A DNA stretch of 61,212 nucleotides from Bacteroidales bacterium (GCA_024400505.1 JAKSMP010000007.1:1-61212), one strand, 5' to 3'; positions 27,448-35,041 are shown, counted from the stretch's first letter. Translations and numbers: made by a program. Notes: a model not told the origin generated them from the sequence alone.

Positions 27448-28866
27448 CTAATTTATAATTTCGATTCCTGTTAGTTTATCTAAAGTCGTGAAGTAAGGTG
27501 CATATTGACCACTTTCGTATTGAGGGTTGCCCAACTTCTTTGGCTTCGTATCTTTTAATCTAAAGCACAGGTACGCTTCTCCCGAAGTTTGAAATCCAAG
27601 TGTCTTTAAGAATGACGCATCTGCTAGTATAGGGTCTTCTGATTCCAATTCATAGAACTCCACATCTGATTTGTAGTGCATTAGCAAGTATCGAGGAATT
27701 ACAGAACAATCCTCTTTGAACATTGACCCTGGACGGCCATCAGAGCGGACGTAGTATAGCCCATTTTTGAGAATGAGATGCTTGTGCATATATCCTTTGT
27801 AATAGCCGACAAGGATAGGTACGCTTGTTTGGGGGGCTGATTGTCTTGACGTACAAGTTGATAAGTCAATACCATGCAAAGCATTTACAATAGATTTTGC
27901 AATTTCATTTCCCAAACGTGGAGGCACTGCATTGCCAATCATTTTATAGGCCGCCTTAATATCATCGTACTCGAAGATGAAACTGTCGGGGAATGTTTGT
28001 ATCCTAGCACATTCGCGAACACTCAACCTTCTGTATTCATCCACTTTGTCCTTTTGGAAATTCCAGTTCTCATGGCCAAAATACATCATCTTGGGTGAAG
28101 ATGGATGCAATGGAGCAAAGTCTGCAGTAGCATTTATCGTGAATGAGGGTTGCTGCCATCCTCTACGTCTGTTGCCGCGATAATAAAAAGAGCCAAACTT
28201 TGAGGTCAACACGTCATGATTAGGTCGATTGCAGATTTCAGAAACACCATCTGATTCTTTCATCTTGCATCCAGAATAGCGATTCGGATCCTCTGTAATG
28301 TCGCCGATGGCTCTCTCTAATGTGATAGGTTCGGTACAAGTGGGACTAGGAAACCTGTAGTTCACTTCCAACTCCTTCTTGAATCCCACAAAGAATACAC
28401 GTTCTCTATTCTGAGGAACGCGAAAGTTAGCAGCATCAAGCAATGACCATTGAACATCATAGCCAGCACTTTCAAGCCTGACAATGAAATCTTCAAACAC
28501 TTCTTTGAACTTATCATCCAGCATACCCTTGACGTTCTCGATAACAAAGAACTTCGGTTGCTTGGCTTTGATGAGGTCAATATATTTCAAAAACAACAGA
28601 CCACGCTCATCATCTAGCCCTTTCATTTTACCACCAACGCTCCAAGATTGGCATGGAGGACCACCGATGAAACCATCACAATCGGGAATCGAATCAGAAT
28701 CAATCTTGCAGACATCACCAAGCACGAACTTCGTGTTGGGATGATTACGGATGTACGTTAAACGGCAGTGTGGGTCAAGTTCATTTGCCCAAACCACATC
28801 GAAGCCCGCCTGCTCAAAGCCAAGGTCAAGTCCTCCACAACCTGCAAAGAATGATACAACATCCAT
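27448..28866 (-). CDS. DNA cytosine-C5 methyltransferase with C-terminal accessory module
   Basis: A 472-residue protein starting at an ATG at 28864-28866, first gene of the cassette. Motifs are FFAGCGGLDLGFE (I), GGPPCQSWS with catalytic C72 (IV), ENVKG at 110-114 (VI), QNRERVFF at 152-159 (VIII), RECARIQTFPD and KMIGNAVPP (IX/X), ending near 335. A target-recognition region lies at about 195-275. Residues 340-472 form an extra module not needed for methylation that resembles the C-terminus of the McrC-like protein downstream. It should methylate cytosine at an unknown site. Confidence 0.9.
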   Translation of the reverse strand: MDVVSFFAGCGGLDLGFEQAGFDVVWANELDPHCRLTYIRNHPNTKFVLGDVCKIDSDSIPDCDGFIGGPPCQSWSVGGKMKGLDDERGLLFLKYIDLIKAKQPKFFVIENVKGMLDDKFKEVFEDFIVRLESAGYDVQWSLLDAANFRVPQNRERVFFVGFKKELEVNYRFPSPTCTEPITLERAIGDITEDPNRYSGCKMKESDGVSEICNRPNHDVLTSKFGSFYYRGNRRRGWQQPSFTINATADFAPLHPSSPKMMYFGHENWNFQKDKVDEYRRLSVRECARIQTFPDSFIFEYDDIKAAYKMIGNAVPPRLGNEIAKSIVNALHGIDLSTCTSRQSAPQTSVPILVGYYKGYMHKHLILKNGLYYVRSDGRPGSMFKEDCSVIPRYLLMHYKSDVEFYELESEDPILADASFLKTLGFQTSGEAYLCFRLKDTKPKKLGNPQYESGQYAPYFTTLDKLTGIEIIN

Positions 28867-29368
28867 CTTTTATCTTTAATAATAACTGAGTCACGGCGAC
28901 CGTCCCCACCTTTCTAACTTTCTGATTTCCTACGTCTGAACAGCGAAGGGTGATGTATCGGTGTCAATATTTTGATGAGACGCTCTCGACTCATCAGCTT
29001 TATATATTAACGAATACTAATATAAAATAGTATTTGTTATCGGAAATTTTCAATCCTTCTTGCGGCAGCGGGCAACCCCGCAATAATCTTCAGCCACTTG
29101 CCGCAACACCAGCATGATTGGAAATACGGCGTTGGTTTTGTTTCTCGACACTGATAAAAAGTTAAAAATCCAAGTATAAATAGCCATTTTCTTTGATATA
29201 TCAAAAAATTTTATTTATCAATAAAATATATAGATTATAACCGAATGCAAATCACCAATATATGAAATAAGATAAATAACAAAATAAAACCAAAAAACAA
29301 TTTTTTCAGATTCATGTCAAAAAAAGGTTGTATCTTTGCAAATTGAAAATAATTCATAACATAGTATT
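28867..29368. other. AT-rich 502-bp intergenic border of the methylase cassette
   Basis: No gene is supported. It contains an imperfect hairpin (GATGAG ... CTCATC at about 28975-28998), a nested inverted repeat at 29060-29107 and the promoter of the plus-strand hypothetical gene at 29331-29338. One edge of the acquired cassette probably lies here, but no target-site duplication or att repeat was seen. Confidence 0.4.
29331..29338 (+). promoter_or_regulatory. -7 box TATCTTTG
   Basis: TATCTTTG lies 30 bp ahead of the ATG at 29369, within an A/T-rich leader. This is the expected Bacteroidota promoter form. Confidence 0.6.
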
Positions 29369-30379
29369 ATGATTTTAACAATCAAAATAAAATCGTTTAA
29401 TTTAGAGAAGGTAGCTTTTATGAATGAACTTTCTTTGGGTTATGGTAAAGCAACTATCGTCATGGCAATAAAAGCAATGAATGAAATTTGCCAACAAGAA
29501 AGTCACCGAGAAGATTGGCCTGTGCATAGACTCACTACAACGGGAATAACAGCCGGAAAGAGTTCTATTATTAATTGTATTAATACTATTTTTCATTTTA
29601 GTTCATCAAGAAAGTATCAACGCGTTAGAATTTGTAAGCACATGGTTCATAATAATGTAGAAAGCGAAGCTATTGCCCAGATAGTTGACAGGGATATGGT
29701 TGGCAATGAAAATTGGACAACTACTATGAGGGAGGAACGGTACAAGGAACTGAAATATTTCTTGGAATTGAACAGCACACCCGCCGCCACCAAAGCGAAG
29801 ATACGAACGTTGATGATAGACCCCAGCAAGCAGGAACTGCCCGACATTGCCATCGCGCCCACCACATCGAGCACGATGATGGGGGTGATGATGACAAACG
29901 AAGAGGCAGAGCAATGGACGCAAAACAACACCGCTGACCACGCGCCAGAGCAGCAAGACCCATCCAAACGGCAAGACAGCGACTATACCGAGGAATACAA
30001 CAAGGCTGCAGAGCAGATCTTCAAGGGGCAACCCAAGCTGTGCGCCAGCACGCTGGCAAAAATTGCCGAAGAGCACAACATCTTGGGCAACGCCAAAAAC
30101 CTGGCCATACTCATGACCGTTGCCCACGACCACGGTATGCTACAGGAAAGATCATGCACTAGAAAATTTATCCGTATGCTGGTTCGCGCCACCAATGCCG
30201 ACATGCTGACGGAAGCGGATATGAAGAAGAAAGCTGAAGCCGCCAACCATCATCTGAAAAACTTGACGCCCAAATACAACAATTGGCCCCAAGGGAATGA
30301 CAAGAATACAGCAAAAAAATATGGAGGAATCTTATCAAATAGGAATTTCTACCGAAGTAACGACCAGATAGCAGGATAA
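29369..30379 (+). CDS. Hypothetical protein with mosaic composition
   Basis: A 336-residue protein with no recognised domain. Its first ~125 residues are encoded by AT-rich DNA and the middle (about 130-220) by GC-rich DNA dense in Thr, Asp, Glu and Gln. A helical, Lys/Ala-rich C-terminal half has a TLAKIAEEHNILGNAKNLAI segment that looks like a small helical, possibly DNA-binding, domain. It has its own promoter and a strong terminator and lies between the methylase cassette and repeat-rich DNA. No homologue comes to mind; an accessory or mobile origin is inferred from context. Confidence 0.55.
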   Translation: MILTIKIKSFNLEKVAFMNELSLGYGKATIVMAIKAMNEICQQESHREDWPVHRLTTTGITAGKSSIINCINTIFHFSSSRKYQRVRICKHMVHNNVESEAIAQIVDRDMVGNENWTTTMREERYKELKYFLELNSTPAATKAKIRTLMIDPSKQELPDIAIAPTTSSTMMGVMMTNEEAEQWTQNNTADHAPEQQDPSKRQDSDYTEEYNKAAEQIFKGQPKLCASTLAKIAEEHNILGNAKNLAILMTVAHDHGMLQERSCTRKFIRMLVRATNADMLTEADMKKKAEAANHHLKNLTPKYNNWPQGNDKNTAKKYGGILSNRNFYRSNDQIAG

Positions 30380-30400
30380 CAACATATTGATTACCAATAC

Positions 30401-30434
30401 AATCCCCCGCAGACAGCTGCGGGGGATTTTTTTT
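30401..30434 (+). terminator. Strong terminator after the mosaic hypothetical gene
   Basis: AATCCCCCGCA and TGCGGGGGATT form a perfect 11-bp stem with a 6-base loop, followed by eight T, 21 bp after the stop codon. Confidence 0.92.
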
Positions 30435-30440
30435 GTCCAA

Positions 30441-30545
30441 ATTCATTGACATTCATTGGCATTCATTCAAAACATTCATTGGCGTTCATTGCCACTCATT
30501 GGCGTTCATTCATTTTGTTCATTGCATTCATTGGCTTTCATTGAA
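30441..30545. repeat. Degenerate 10-bp tandem repeat ATTCATTGGC
   Basis: About ten copies of a decamer close to ATTCATTGGC follow directly after the terminator, starting at 30441, 30451, 30461, 30474, 30484, 30494 and 30504 and continuing to about 30545, with a few longer spacers. Noncoding. Confidence 0.75.
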
Positions 30546-30603
30546 ACAGTAAATTTATGGCTTTCAGACCTATATAAAAGAACGGCAGTCTAAAAAAGTG
30601 GCG

Positions 30604-30611
30604 TAATTTTG
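30604..30611 (+). promoter_or_regulatory. -7 box TAATTTTG
   Basis: TAATTTTG matches TAnnTTTG. It precedes an ATG at 30640 and a long leader that leads to the DUF6266-like gene at 31190. Confidence 0.5.
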
Positions 30612-30789
30612 CAAAACGAAATAAAAAAATATTTCACCAATGAATAGAGTACACACCACCGACAAAAACGCAATGTCACTCCCCCTGGACATGCCCACGA
30701 CCAGCCTCAACTGGTACCTAAAGGTCGTTCAACAGAGCATGGGTCTGGGATGGATGTGGCTTGCGGCTTCGATGGAGGTGGGCTCGGGA

Positions 30790-30952
30790 TTCGTTGCCGC
30801 TTCGTTGCTCCTTCGTTGCTCCTTCGTTGCTCCTTCGTTGCTCCTTCGCTGCGCCTTCGCTGCTCCTTCGTTGCTCCTTCGCTGCCGCTTCGATGGTTGT
30901 TCGCTCAACCTTCGCTCAGGCTTCGCTCAGCTTCGCTCGGCTTCGCTCAAAC
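30790..30952. repeat. 11-bp tandem repeat TTCGTTGCTCC (minisatellite)
   Basis: At least twelve units close to TTCGTTGCTCC run at exact 11-bp spacing from 30790 to about 30921, then shift to 10-bp units of TTCGCTCAGC type to 30952. Because the unit has no stop in any frame, long open frames cross it. It lies in the leader of the DUF6266-like gene. Confidence 0.85.
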
Positions 30953-31131
30953 CGATTCTGGAGCGAACAAGCAGCCTTGCCGCAACCCAAAAGCAGCGAA
31001 CACACAGCGAACCTGCTACCCAGCAGCCACGCCGTTGGCAGCAAGCCCTACCCAGCCGGCATCCTACCCCTGCCGAAGCAAGTACGATGGACGAACGATC
31101 TTTCAGCGGTGGAATATGGCTTTGTTTCAAC

Positions 31132-31182
31132 CCCTCTTCCACTAAAACCCCGGACTAAGGATCCGGCGGAAGAGGTTTTTCA
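31132..31182 (+). terminator. Terminator-like hairpin just before the DUF6266-like gene
   Basis: CCTCTTCC pairs with GGAAGAGG around an inner CCGGA/TCCGG stem, followed by TTTTT at 31177-31181, only 8 bp ahead of the ATG at 31190. It could end transcription from the repeat-containing leader or act as an attenuator. Confidence 0.55.
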
Positions 31183-31189
31183 TCAAATT

Positions 31190-32365
31190 ATGGCAAAAAT
31201 AAATAGCCTTTTAGGCCGCATCCGCGGCACCATGGGCAACATGACTTTCGCCCACAGAAATGGTAGCAACTCCACCTACGCCAAAGAGAAGGTGCTCTAC
31301 AACAAATCGCGCACTGTCGCTCAAATGAAGCAGCGTGTGAGATGGTCAAACGTGTCGAGAAGCTATCGCGCTTTCCACAAATTGCTGAGCCATGCCTACG
31401 AAGGTGGCGTGGGACGCGAGTACAACCAGTTTATGCATGCCAACGCCAAGGTGGGCGGCGTGTATCTGACCAAAAACGACTCCGACAAGGGGGCACAACT
31501 GGTGACCAACTTTGTGGTGTCGCGCGGCGGGTTGCAATCCATCGAGGTGAAACTGGACGAAAACCACGTGGCTTGCAGCAACATTCGCATTGGCCAACTG
31601 ACGATTGACGAGAACACGCTGTACACCGACTTCTGCGTGAATGTGGAACGCAACAACACCGACATCAAAGATGGCGACTACATCTCTATCTTCTATGCCG
31701 AGCAATGCTACAACGAGGACCAGCTTGTGCCAGTGATTCGTGTGCACCAGCAGCAACTGAAGATGGACATGGTGTGCGAGCAGTGCCCCAACGTGAAGTT
31801 GTGGTCGATTGTGGACCCGCAGTATGTGAAAGCGATTGACGGCATGTGGGGCGTAGGGTTTGCGGTGAACGGAGGCATCACTTTTGTGCATAGCAGCCGA
31901 ACCAAAGATGGGGTGAGAACCTCAACCCAAGCGCTGAAAGTGTGGAACCCCATACTGGCCGACTACTGCACCAAGAACGCCCTCACCAAAGCCATCAACA
32001 GCTATGGCGGCGCCAGCGACTCTATCTATCTGGCTCCGGACGAGGAGGATTGGGAAGAGAAGCTGGCCAACATCGAAGAGGGCACTATGCAGGAGACGCC
32101 CGGCTCTTCGACTCCCACAGAATATACCATCAGCGCCAGTGCCAGCCCGGCTGCAGGAGGCACGGTGAGCGGAGCTGGAAGATATGCTTCGGGCACTTCG
32201 GCAACACTCACAGCCACTGCCAACGCCGGCTACACCTTCAGCCGATGGAGCGATGGGGAGACCCAAAGCCAACGCACGGTGATGGTGCGATCTAGCGGAA
32301 GCTACACCGCTATATTCATCAGTAACGGCGGCGGTTCTGGCGGATCGACAGACGAAGAAGAGTAG
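31190..32365 (+). CDS. DUF6266-like protein with C-terminal InlB-type repeat
   Basis: A 391-residue protein. The frame is open far upstream through the minisatellite; the ATG at 31190 is chosen because the product then begins MAKINSLLGRIRGTMGN, as in the Bacteroidota DUF6266 family, with a Lys/Arg-rich conserved part to about 70. Residues about 311-377 form one divergent InlB B-repeat (YTISASASPAAGGTVSG, GYTFSRWSDG, YTAIF). It ends in a Gly/Ser/Asp/Glu tail. No signal peptide is seen, although InlB-type repeats are usually extracellular. The function is unknown. Confidence 0.68.
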   Translation: MAKINSLLGRIRGTMGNMTFAHRNGSNSTYAKEKVLYNKSRTVAQMKQRVRWSNVSRSYRAFHKLLSHAYEGGVGREYNQFMHANAKVGGVYLTKNDSDKGAQLVTNFVVSRGGLQSIEVKLDENHVACSNIRIGQLTIDENTLYTDFCVNVERNNTDIKDGDYISIFYAEQCYNEDQLVPVIRVHQQQLKMDMVCEQCPNVKLWSIVDPQYVKAIDGMWGVGFAVNGGITFVHSSRTKDGVRTSTQALKVWNPILADYCTKNALTKAINSYGGASDSIYLAPDEEDWEEKLANIEEGTMQETPGSSTPTEYTISASASPAAGGTVSGAGRYASGTSATLTATANAGYTFSRWSDGETQSQRTVMVRSSGSYTAIFISNGGGSGGSTDEEE

Positions 32366-32381
32366 TCCGGCGAAAGTCGAT

Positions 32382-32420
32382 GAGGGGGATTGGGGCTTCG
32401 GCCCCGATCCCTCTTTTTTC
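32382..32420 (+). terminator. Terminator after the DUF6266-like gene
   Basis: A GC-rich stem (GAGGGGGATTGGGGC with GCCCCGATCCCTC, one bulge) is closed by a TTCG tetraloop and followed by six T, 17 bp after the stop. Confidence 0.9.
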
Positions 32421-32505
32421 AGCCCAGCTTCGCCAGAGTGCTGCCCTTAGTGATGATCAAATAATAACTTGAGTCAATGTTTACTCGTTGGCGGAATTGA
32501 TTCGT

Positions 32506-32583
32506 GGATGCGCCAGCCGCCCCCTCTTTAGAGGGGCGAGAATGGACCTTCGAGTGTAAGGCGGGGGGATGCTACGGCTGACG
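32506..32583 (+). repeat. Intergenic repeat A, copy 1
   Basis: A 78-bp sequence beginning GGATGCGCCAGC and ending GCTACGGCTGACG, with an internal CCCCTCTTTAGAGGGG palindrome. It recurs in the same orientation at 33431-33507 with only a few differences. Confidence 0.9.
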
Positions 32584-32630
32584 GAGTCAGCGGAAATGAA
32601 AAGAATCCTTGCTTTTCTAAGGAATGAATT

Positions 32631-32720
32631 TTGTCGAAACATACCCCGGGCCTATACTCGAAGGTTCACTGAACCTTCTCGCCCCTTTCCGAAAGTGGAT
32701 GGGCGGCAGCCATCGATTCG
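32631..32720 (+). repeat. Intergenic repeat B, copy 1
   Basis: It begins TTGTCGAAACATACCCCGG and ends near CATCGATTCG, with an internal hairpin (GAAGGTTC act GAACCTTC) not found in copy 2. It recurs at 33303-33375. It ends about 10 bp from the stop codon of the DUF559 gene. Confidence 0.85.
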
Positions 32721-32729
32721 CAGATTAAG

Positions 32730-33164
32730 CTACAGTTCTGGAATATCTATGCCTAAGTCGAAGAAAATTTGGCGGGCGGCAACAATGGGGTCTTGTCGCA
32801 CTTGGTGGTCGATGATACGCACCACTTTGAGACCGATGGCATTCATCTGACGATCACGCTCTATATCATCATCGTGGTCGGGACCAGAGAAATGAGTGGC
32901 ACCGTCAATCTCTACAACTGCTCGCAGTTCATGGCAGTAAAAGTCAGCAATAAAGTTCAGGATTGGTTTTTGACGAGTGAAGAGATATCCTGTCTGTCTG
33001 TTCTTGAGAATCTTCCACATCATAGCCTCAGTCTTGGTTCCGTGGGTGCGTAACTCACGAGCCAATGGAAGCAAGGCAGGATTATAGGGTGGGAAAGGAT
33101 TGCAGAATAGAAGTCCTTCGGTAGGGATGCCCAATTTGCTGAGTATATTTTCATCCAAATTCAT
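32730..33164 (-). CDS. DUF559 (Vsr-like) endonuclease-domain protein
   Basis: A 144-residue protein. The ATG at 33162-33164 is used; a TTG eight codons upstream is the alternative. The DUF559 core is clear: ARELRTHGTKTEAMMWKIL, then Q-K-P-I-L-N-F-I-A-D-F-Y-C and VVEIDGATHF, followed by D-x-x-R-x-x-x-x-x-G. The fold is a PD-(D/E)XK nuclease related to Vsr mismatch endonucleases. Such short genes are scattered in Bacteroidota genomes with no assigned role. Here it is bracketed by two pairs of duplicated repeats, suggesting a mobile or repeat-associated unit. Confidence 0.85.
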   Translation of the reverse strand: MNLDENILSKLGIPTEGLLFCNPFPPYNPALLPLARELRTHGTKTEAMMWKILKNRQTGYLFTRQKPILNFIADFYCHELRAVVEIDGATHFSGPDHDDDIERDRQMNAIGLKVVRIIDHQVRQDPIVAARQIFFDLGIDIPEL

Positions 33165-33302
33165 CGCAATAGAAACGTTAATGGACAAAACTTATTATAA
33201 GATGGGCAAAAGAATTTAATGTTTTTTGGTGCGGGAACAGGTTGGAGGTAGTAGGTGAGATTGTTCCTTGACGAGAAGGCTGTTTTTCTATAAGGAAAAA
33301 TG

Positions 33303-33375
33303 TTGTCGAAACATACCCCGGTCCTGTCGGACCACCCCTTTCCGAAAGGGGATGGGCGGTAGCCGTCGATTCACG
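33303..33375 (+). repeat. Intergenic repeat B, copy 2
   Basis: A direct-orientation copy of 32631-32720, shorter because it lacks the internal hairpin insert. It contains CCCCTTTCCGAAAGGGG, itself a palindrome. Confidence 0.85.
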
Positions 33376-33430
33376 CTACACCCTTCACTCTCCACTATCT
33401 TCTCTCAAATCAATATATGTTGCGTATATT

Positions 33431-33507
33431 GGATGCGCCAGCGGTCCCCCTCTTTAGAGGGCGAGAATGGACCTTCGAGTGTAAGGCGGGGTATGCTACG
33501 GCTGACG
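33431..33507 (+). repeat. Intergenic repeat A, copy 2
   Basis: A direct-orientation copy of 32506-32583, 77 bp with a few substitutions. The order is A-B left of the DUF559 gene and B-A right of it. Confidence 0.9.
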
Positions 33508-33579
33508 AAAAAAAAATTATCAGAAATCAATCAGAAATTACTGTATATTAGAAATTTCTGATTGATTTCTGATAATTTC
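33508..33579 (-). terminator. Long perfect hairpin, probable terminator of the decarboxylase gene
   Basis: AATTATCAGAAATCAATCAG (continuing to 33539) pairs perfectly over 25 bp with 33553-33577 around a 13-base loop. On the minus strand it is followed by a run of nine T (33508-33516), placing it as an intrinsic terminator about 60 bp after the decarboxylase stop. Confidence 0.75.
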
Positions 33580-33588
33580 TTTTAGTTC

Positions 33589-33612
33589 CTCAGTTTCGCA
33601 AGCGGAACTGAG
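33589..33612. other. Secondary hairpin after the decarboxylase gene
   Basis: CTCAGTTtCGC and GCGgAACTGAG nearly pair (one mismatch) with a 2-base gap at the tip. It lies between the decarboxylase stop and the long hairpin. It is T-rich only on the plus-strand side, so it may stabilise the mRNA 3' end rather than terminate. Confidence 0.4.
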
Positions 33613-33640
33613 TTTATACAATTTTTAGATGTTGCTATGG

Positions 33641-35041
33641 CTAATACCCAAGTATCTTGAGCATAGACTTGTGGCTCTGCTCTTTGGCGAAGAGTTTGGT
33701 GACATAGTCGCCGTTCTCGTCTTTGTCGATGATGATGTGCTTGGGAGCGGGGATGAGGCAATGCTGGATGCCGCCATAGCCGCCGAGGCTCTCTTGATAG
33801 GCGCCGGTGTGGAAGAAACCGATGTAGAGGGGTTCATCCTTCTGGAGCTTGGGCAGGAAGATGGCGTTGGCGTGGGAGTCGGCATTGTAGTAGTCCTCGC
33901 TGTCGCAGGTGAGGCCGCCGAGGAACACACGCTGGTATTCGCAGTCCCAATGGTTGATGGGGAGCATGATGAAACGCTGATTGATGCCCCAGGTGTCGGG
34001 GAGAGTGGTGATGAAAGACGAGTCGATCATATACCAGCGTTCGCGGTCGTTCTGCTGTTTTTGGTCGAGGATGGAATAGAGGGTAGCGCCGCTCTCGCCC
34101 ACGGTGAAGCTGCCAAACTCGGTGAAGATATTAGGCTCATCGACGCCACGATTGGCGCAGATGGCTTTGATCTGGGCCAGCACCTCTTCGGCCATATACT
34201 CATAGTCGTAGGTGGCAGCAAGAGAAGTCTTGCAGGGGAATCCGCCGCCGATGTTGAGGCTGTCGAGTTCGGGGCAGACGAGCTTGAGGTCGCAATAGAC
34301 ATTGACGCACTTGGCCAGTTCATTCCAATAATAGGAGGTGTCGCGGATGCCGGTGTTGATGAAGAAGTGGAGCATCTTGAACTTGAACTTGGGATTGGGC
34401 TTTACCTGCTCTTCGTAGAAGCTGACGATGTCGCTATAGCGCATGCCGAGGCGCGAGGTGTAGAAGTCGAACTTGGGTTCTTCCTCGGAAGCGATGCGCA
34501 CACCAATCTTCATGGGCACATCGGGGTTGGTGAGCAGTGTGTCGAGCGAGGTGAACTCATTGCGGTTGTCGATGATGGGCACCACATTGTGCCAGCCATC
34601 GTGGTAGAGGTTGACGATATTCTCGATATACTGCTGGCGTTTGTAGCCGTTGCAGACGATGAATTTGTCTTTATCGACCAGTTTCTGCTCGTAGAGCTCC
34701 TGGATGAGGTTGATGTCGAAGGCCGAAGAGGTCTCGAGGTTGATGTCGTTTTTGAGCGCTTCTTCCAGCACAAAACTGAAATGGCTTGACTTGGTGCAAT
34801 AGCAATAATTATAGGTGCCGCGGTAGTCGGTTTTGGCAATGGCCACGTTGAACATGCGTTTGGCACGCTGAATCTGAGAGGTGATTTTGGGCAGATAGGT
34901 TATCTTGAGCGGAGTTCCATACTGCTTGATGACCTCCATGAGAGGGATATCGTGGAAATAGAGTTCGCCCCCTTCGGTGCGGAATTCGTCCTGGGGAAAA
35001 TCGAAGGTCTGTTCGACCAGATCATAGTATTTATTCTTCAT
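33641..35041 (-). CDS. speA: Arginine decarboxylase-like PLP enzyme (fold III)
   Basis: A 466-residue protein of the alanine-racemase-fold decarboxylases. The PLP lysine is in YCTKSSHF (about 81-88), a glycine-rich phosphate loop LNIGGGFP lies at about 265-272, an EFGSFTV segment at about 311, and a CDSEDYY segment supplies the Cys and Asp used across the dimer. Length and motifs match the ~465-residue Bacteroidota enzymes annotated as arginine decarboxylases, which are shorter than E. coli SpeA. It would start polyamine synthesis by making agmatine; substrate choice (arginine versus another basic amino acid) is inferred. A stem-loop covers its predicted transcription start. Confidence 0.8.
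   Translation of the reverse strand: MKNKYYDLVEQTFDFPQDEFRTEGGELYFHDIPLMEVIKQYGTPLKITYLPKITSQIQRAKRMFNVAIAKTDYRGTYNYCYCTKSSHFSFVLEEALKNDINLETSSAFDINLIQELYEQKLVDKDKFIVCNGYKRQQYIENIVNLYHDGWHNVVPIIDNRNEFTSLDTLLTNPDVPMKIGVRIASEEEPKFDFYTSRLGMRYSDIVSFYEEQVKPNPKFKFKMLHFFINTGIRDTSYYWNELAKCVNVYCDLKLVCPELDSLNIGGGFPCKTSLAATYDYEYMAEEVLAQIKAICANRGVDEPNIFTEFGSFTVGESGATLYSILDQKQQNDRERWYMIDSSFITTLPDTWGINQRFIMLPINHWDCEYQRVFLGGLTCDSEDYYNADSHANAIFLPKLQKDEPLYIGFFHTGAYQESLGGYGGIQHCLIPAPKHIIIDKDENGDYVTKLFAKEQSHKSMLKILGY

Larger units (their letters stand above)
33165..33640. other. Gene-free 476-bp stretch with repeats B and A and a long hairpin
   Basis: It contains repeat B copy 2, repeat A copy 2, a 25-bp perfect hairpin (33515-33577) and a smaller hairpin at 33589-33612. 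Open frames across it are short and follow the repeats, so no gene is called. Confidence 0.6.

Noticed and set aside
30441-30545. Possible CRISPR array
   Set aside because: The units are 10 bp with no unique spacers and no cas genes in the window.
30640-31158. 172-residue frame through the 11-bp repeats
   Set aside because: The unit TTCGTTGCTCC has no stop in any frame, so open frames are expected; the product is a low-complexity repeat. A short translated leader cannot be excluded.
20451-33640. An integrative element or prophage carrying the accessory region
   Set aside because: No integrase, transposase, tRNA attachment site or structural phage gene was found; only cassette-level transfer is supported.
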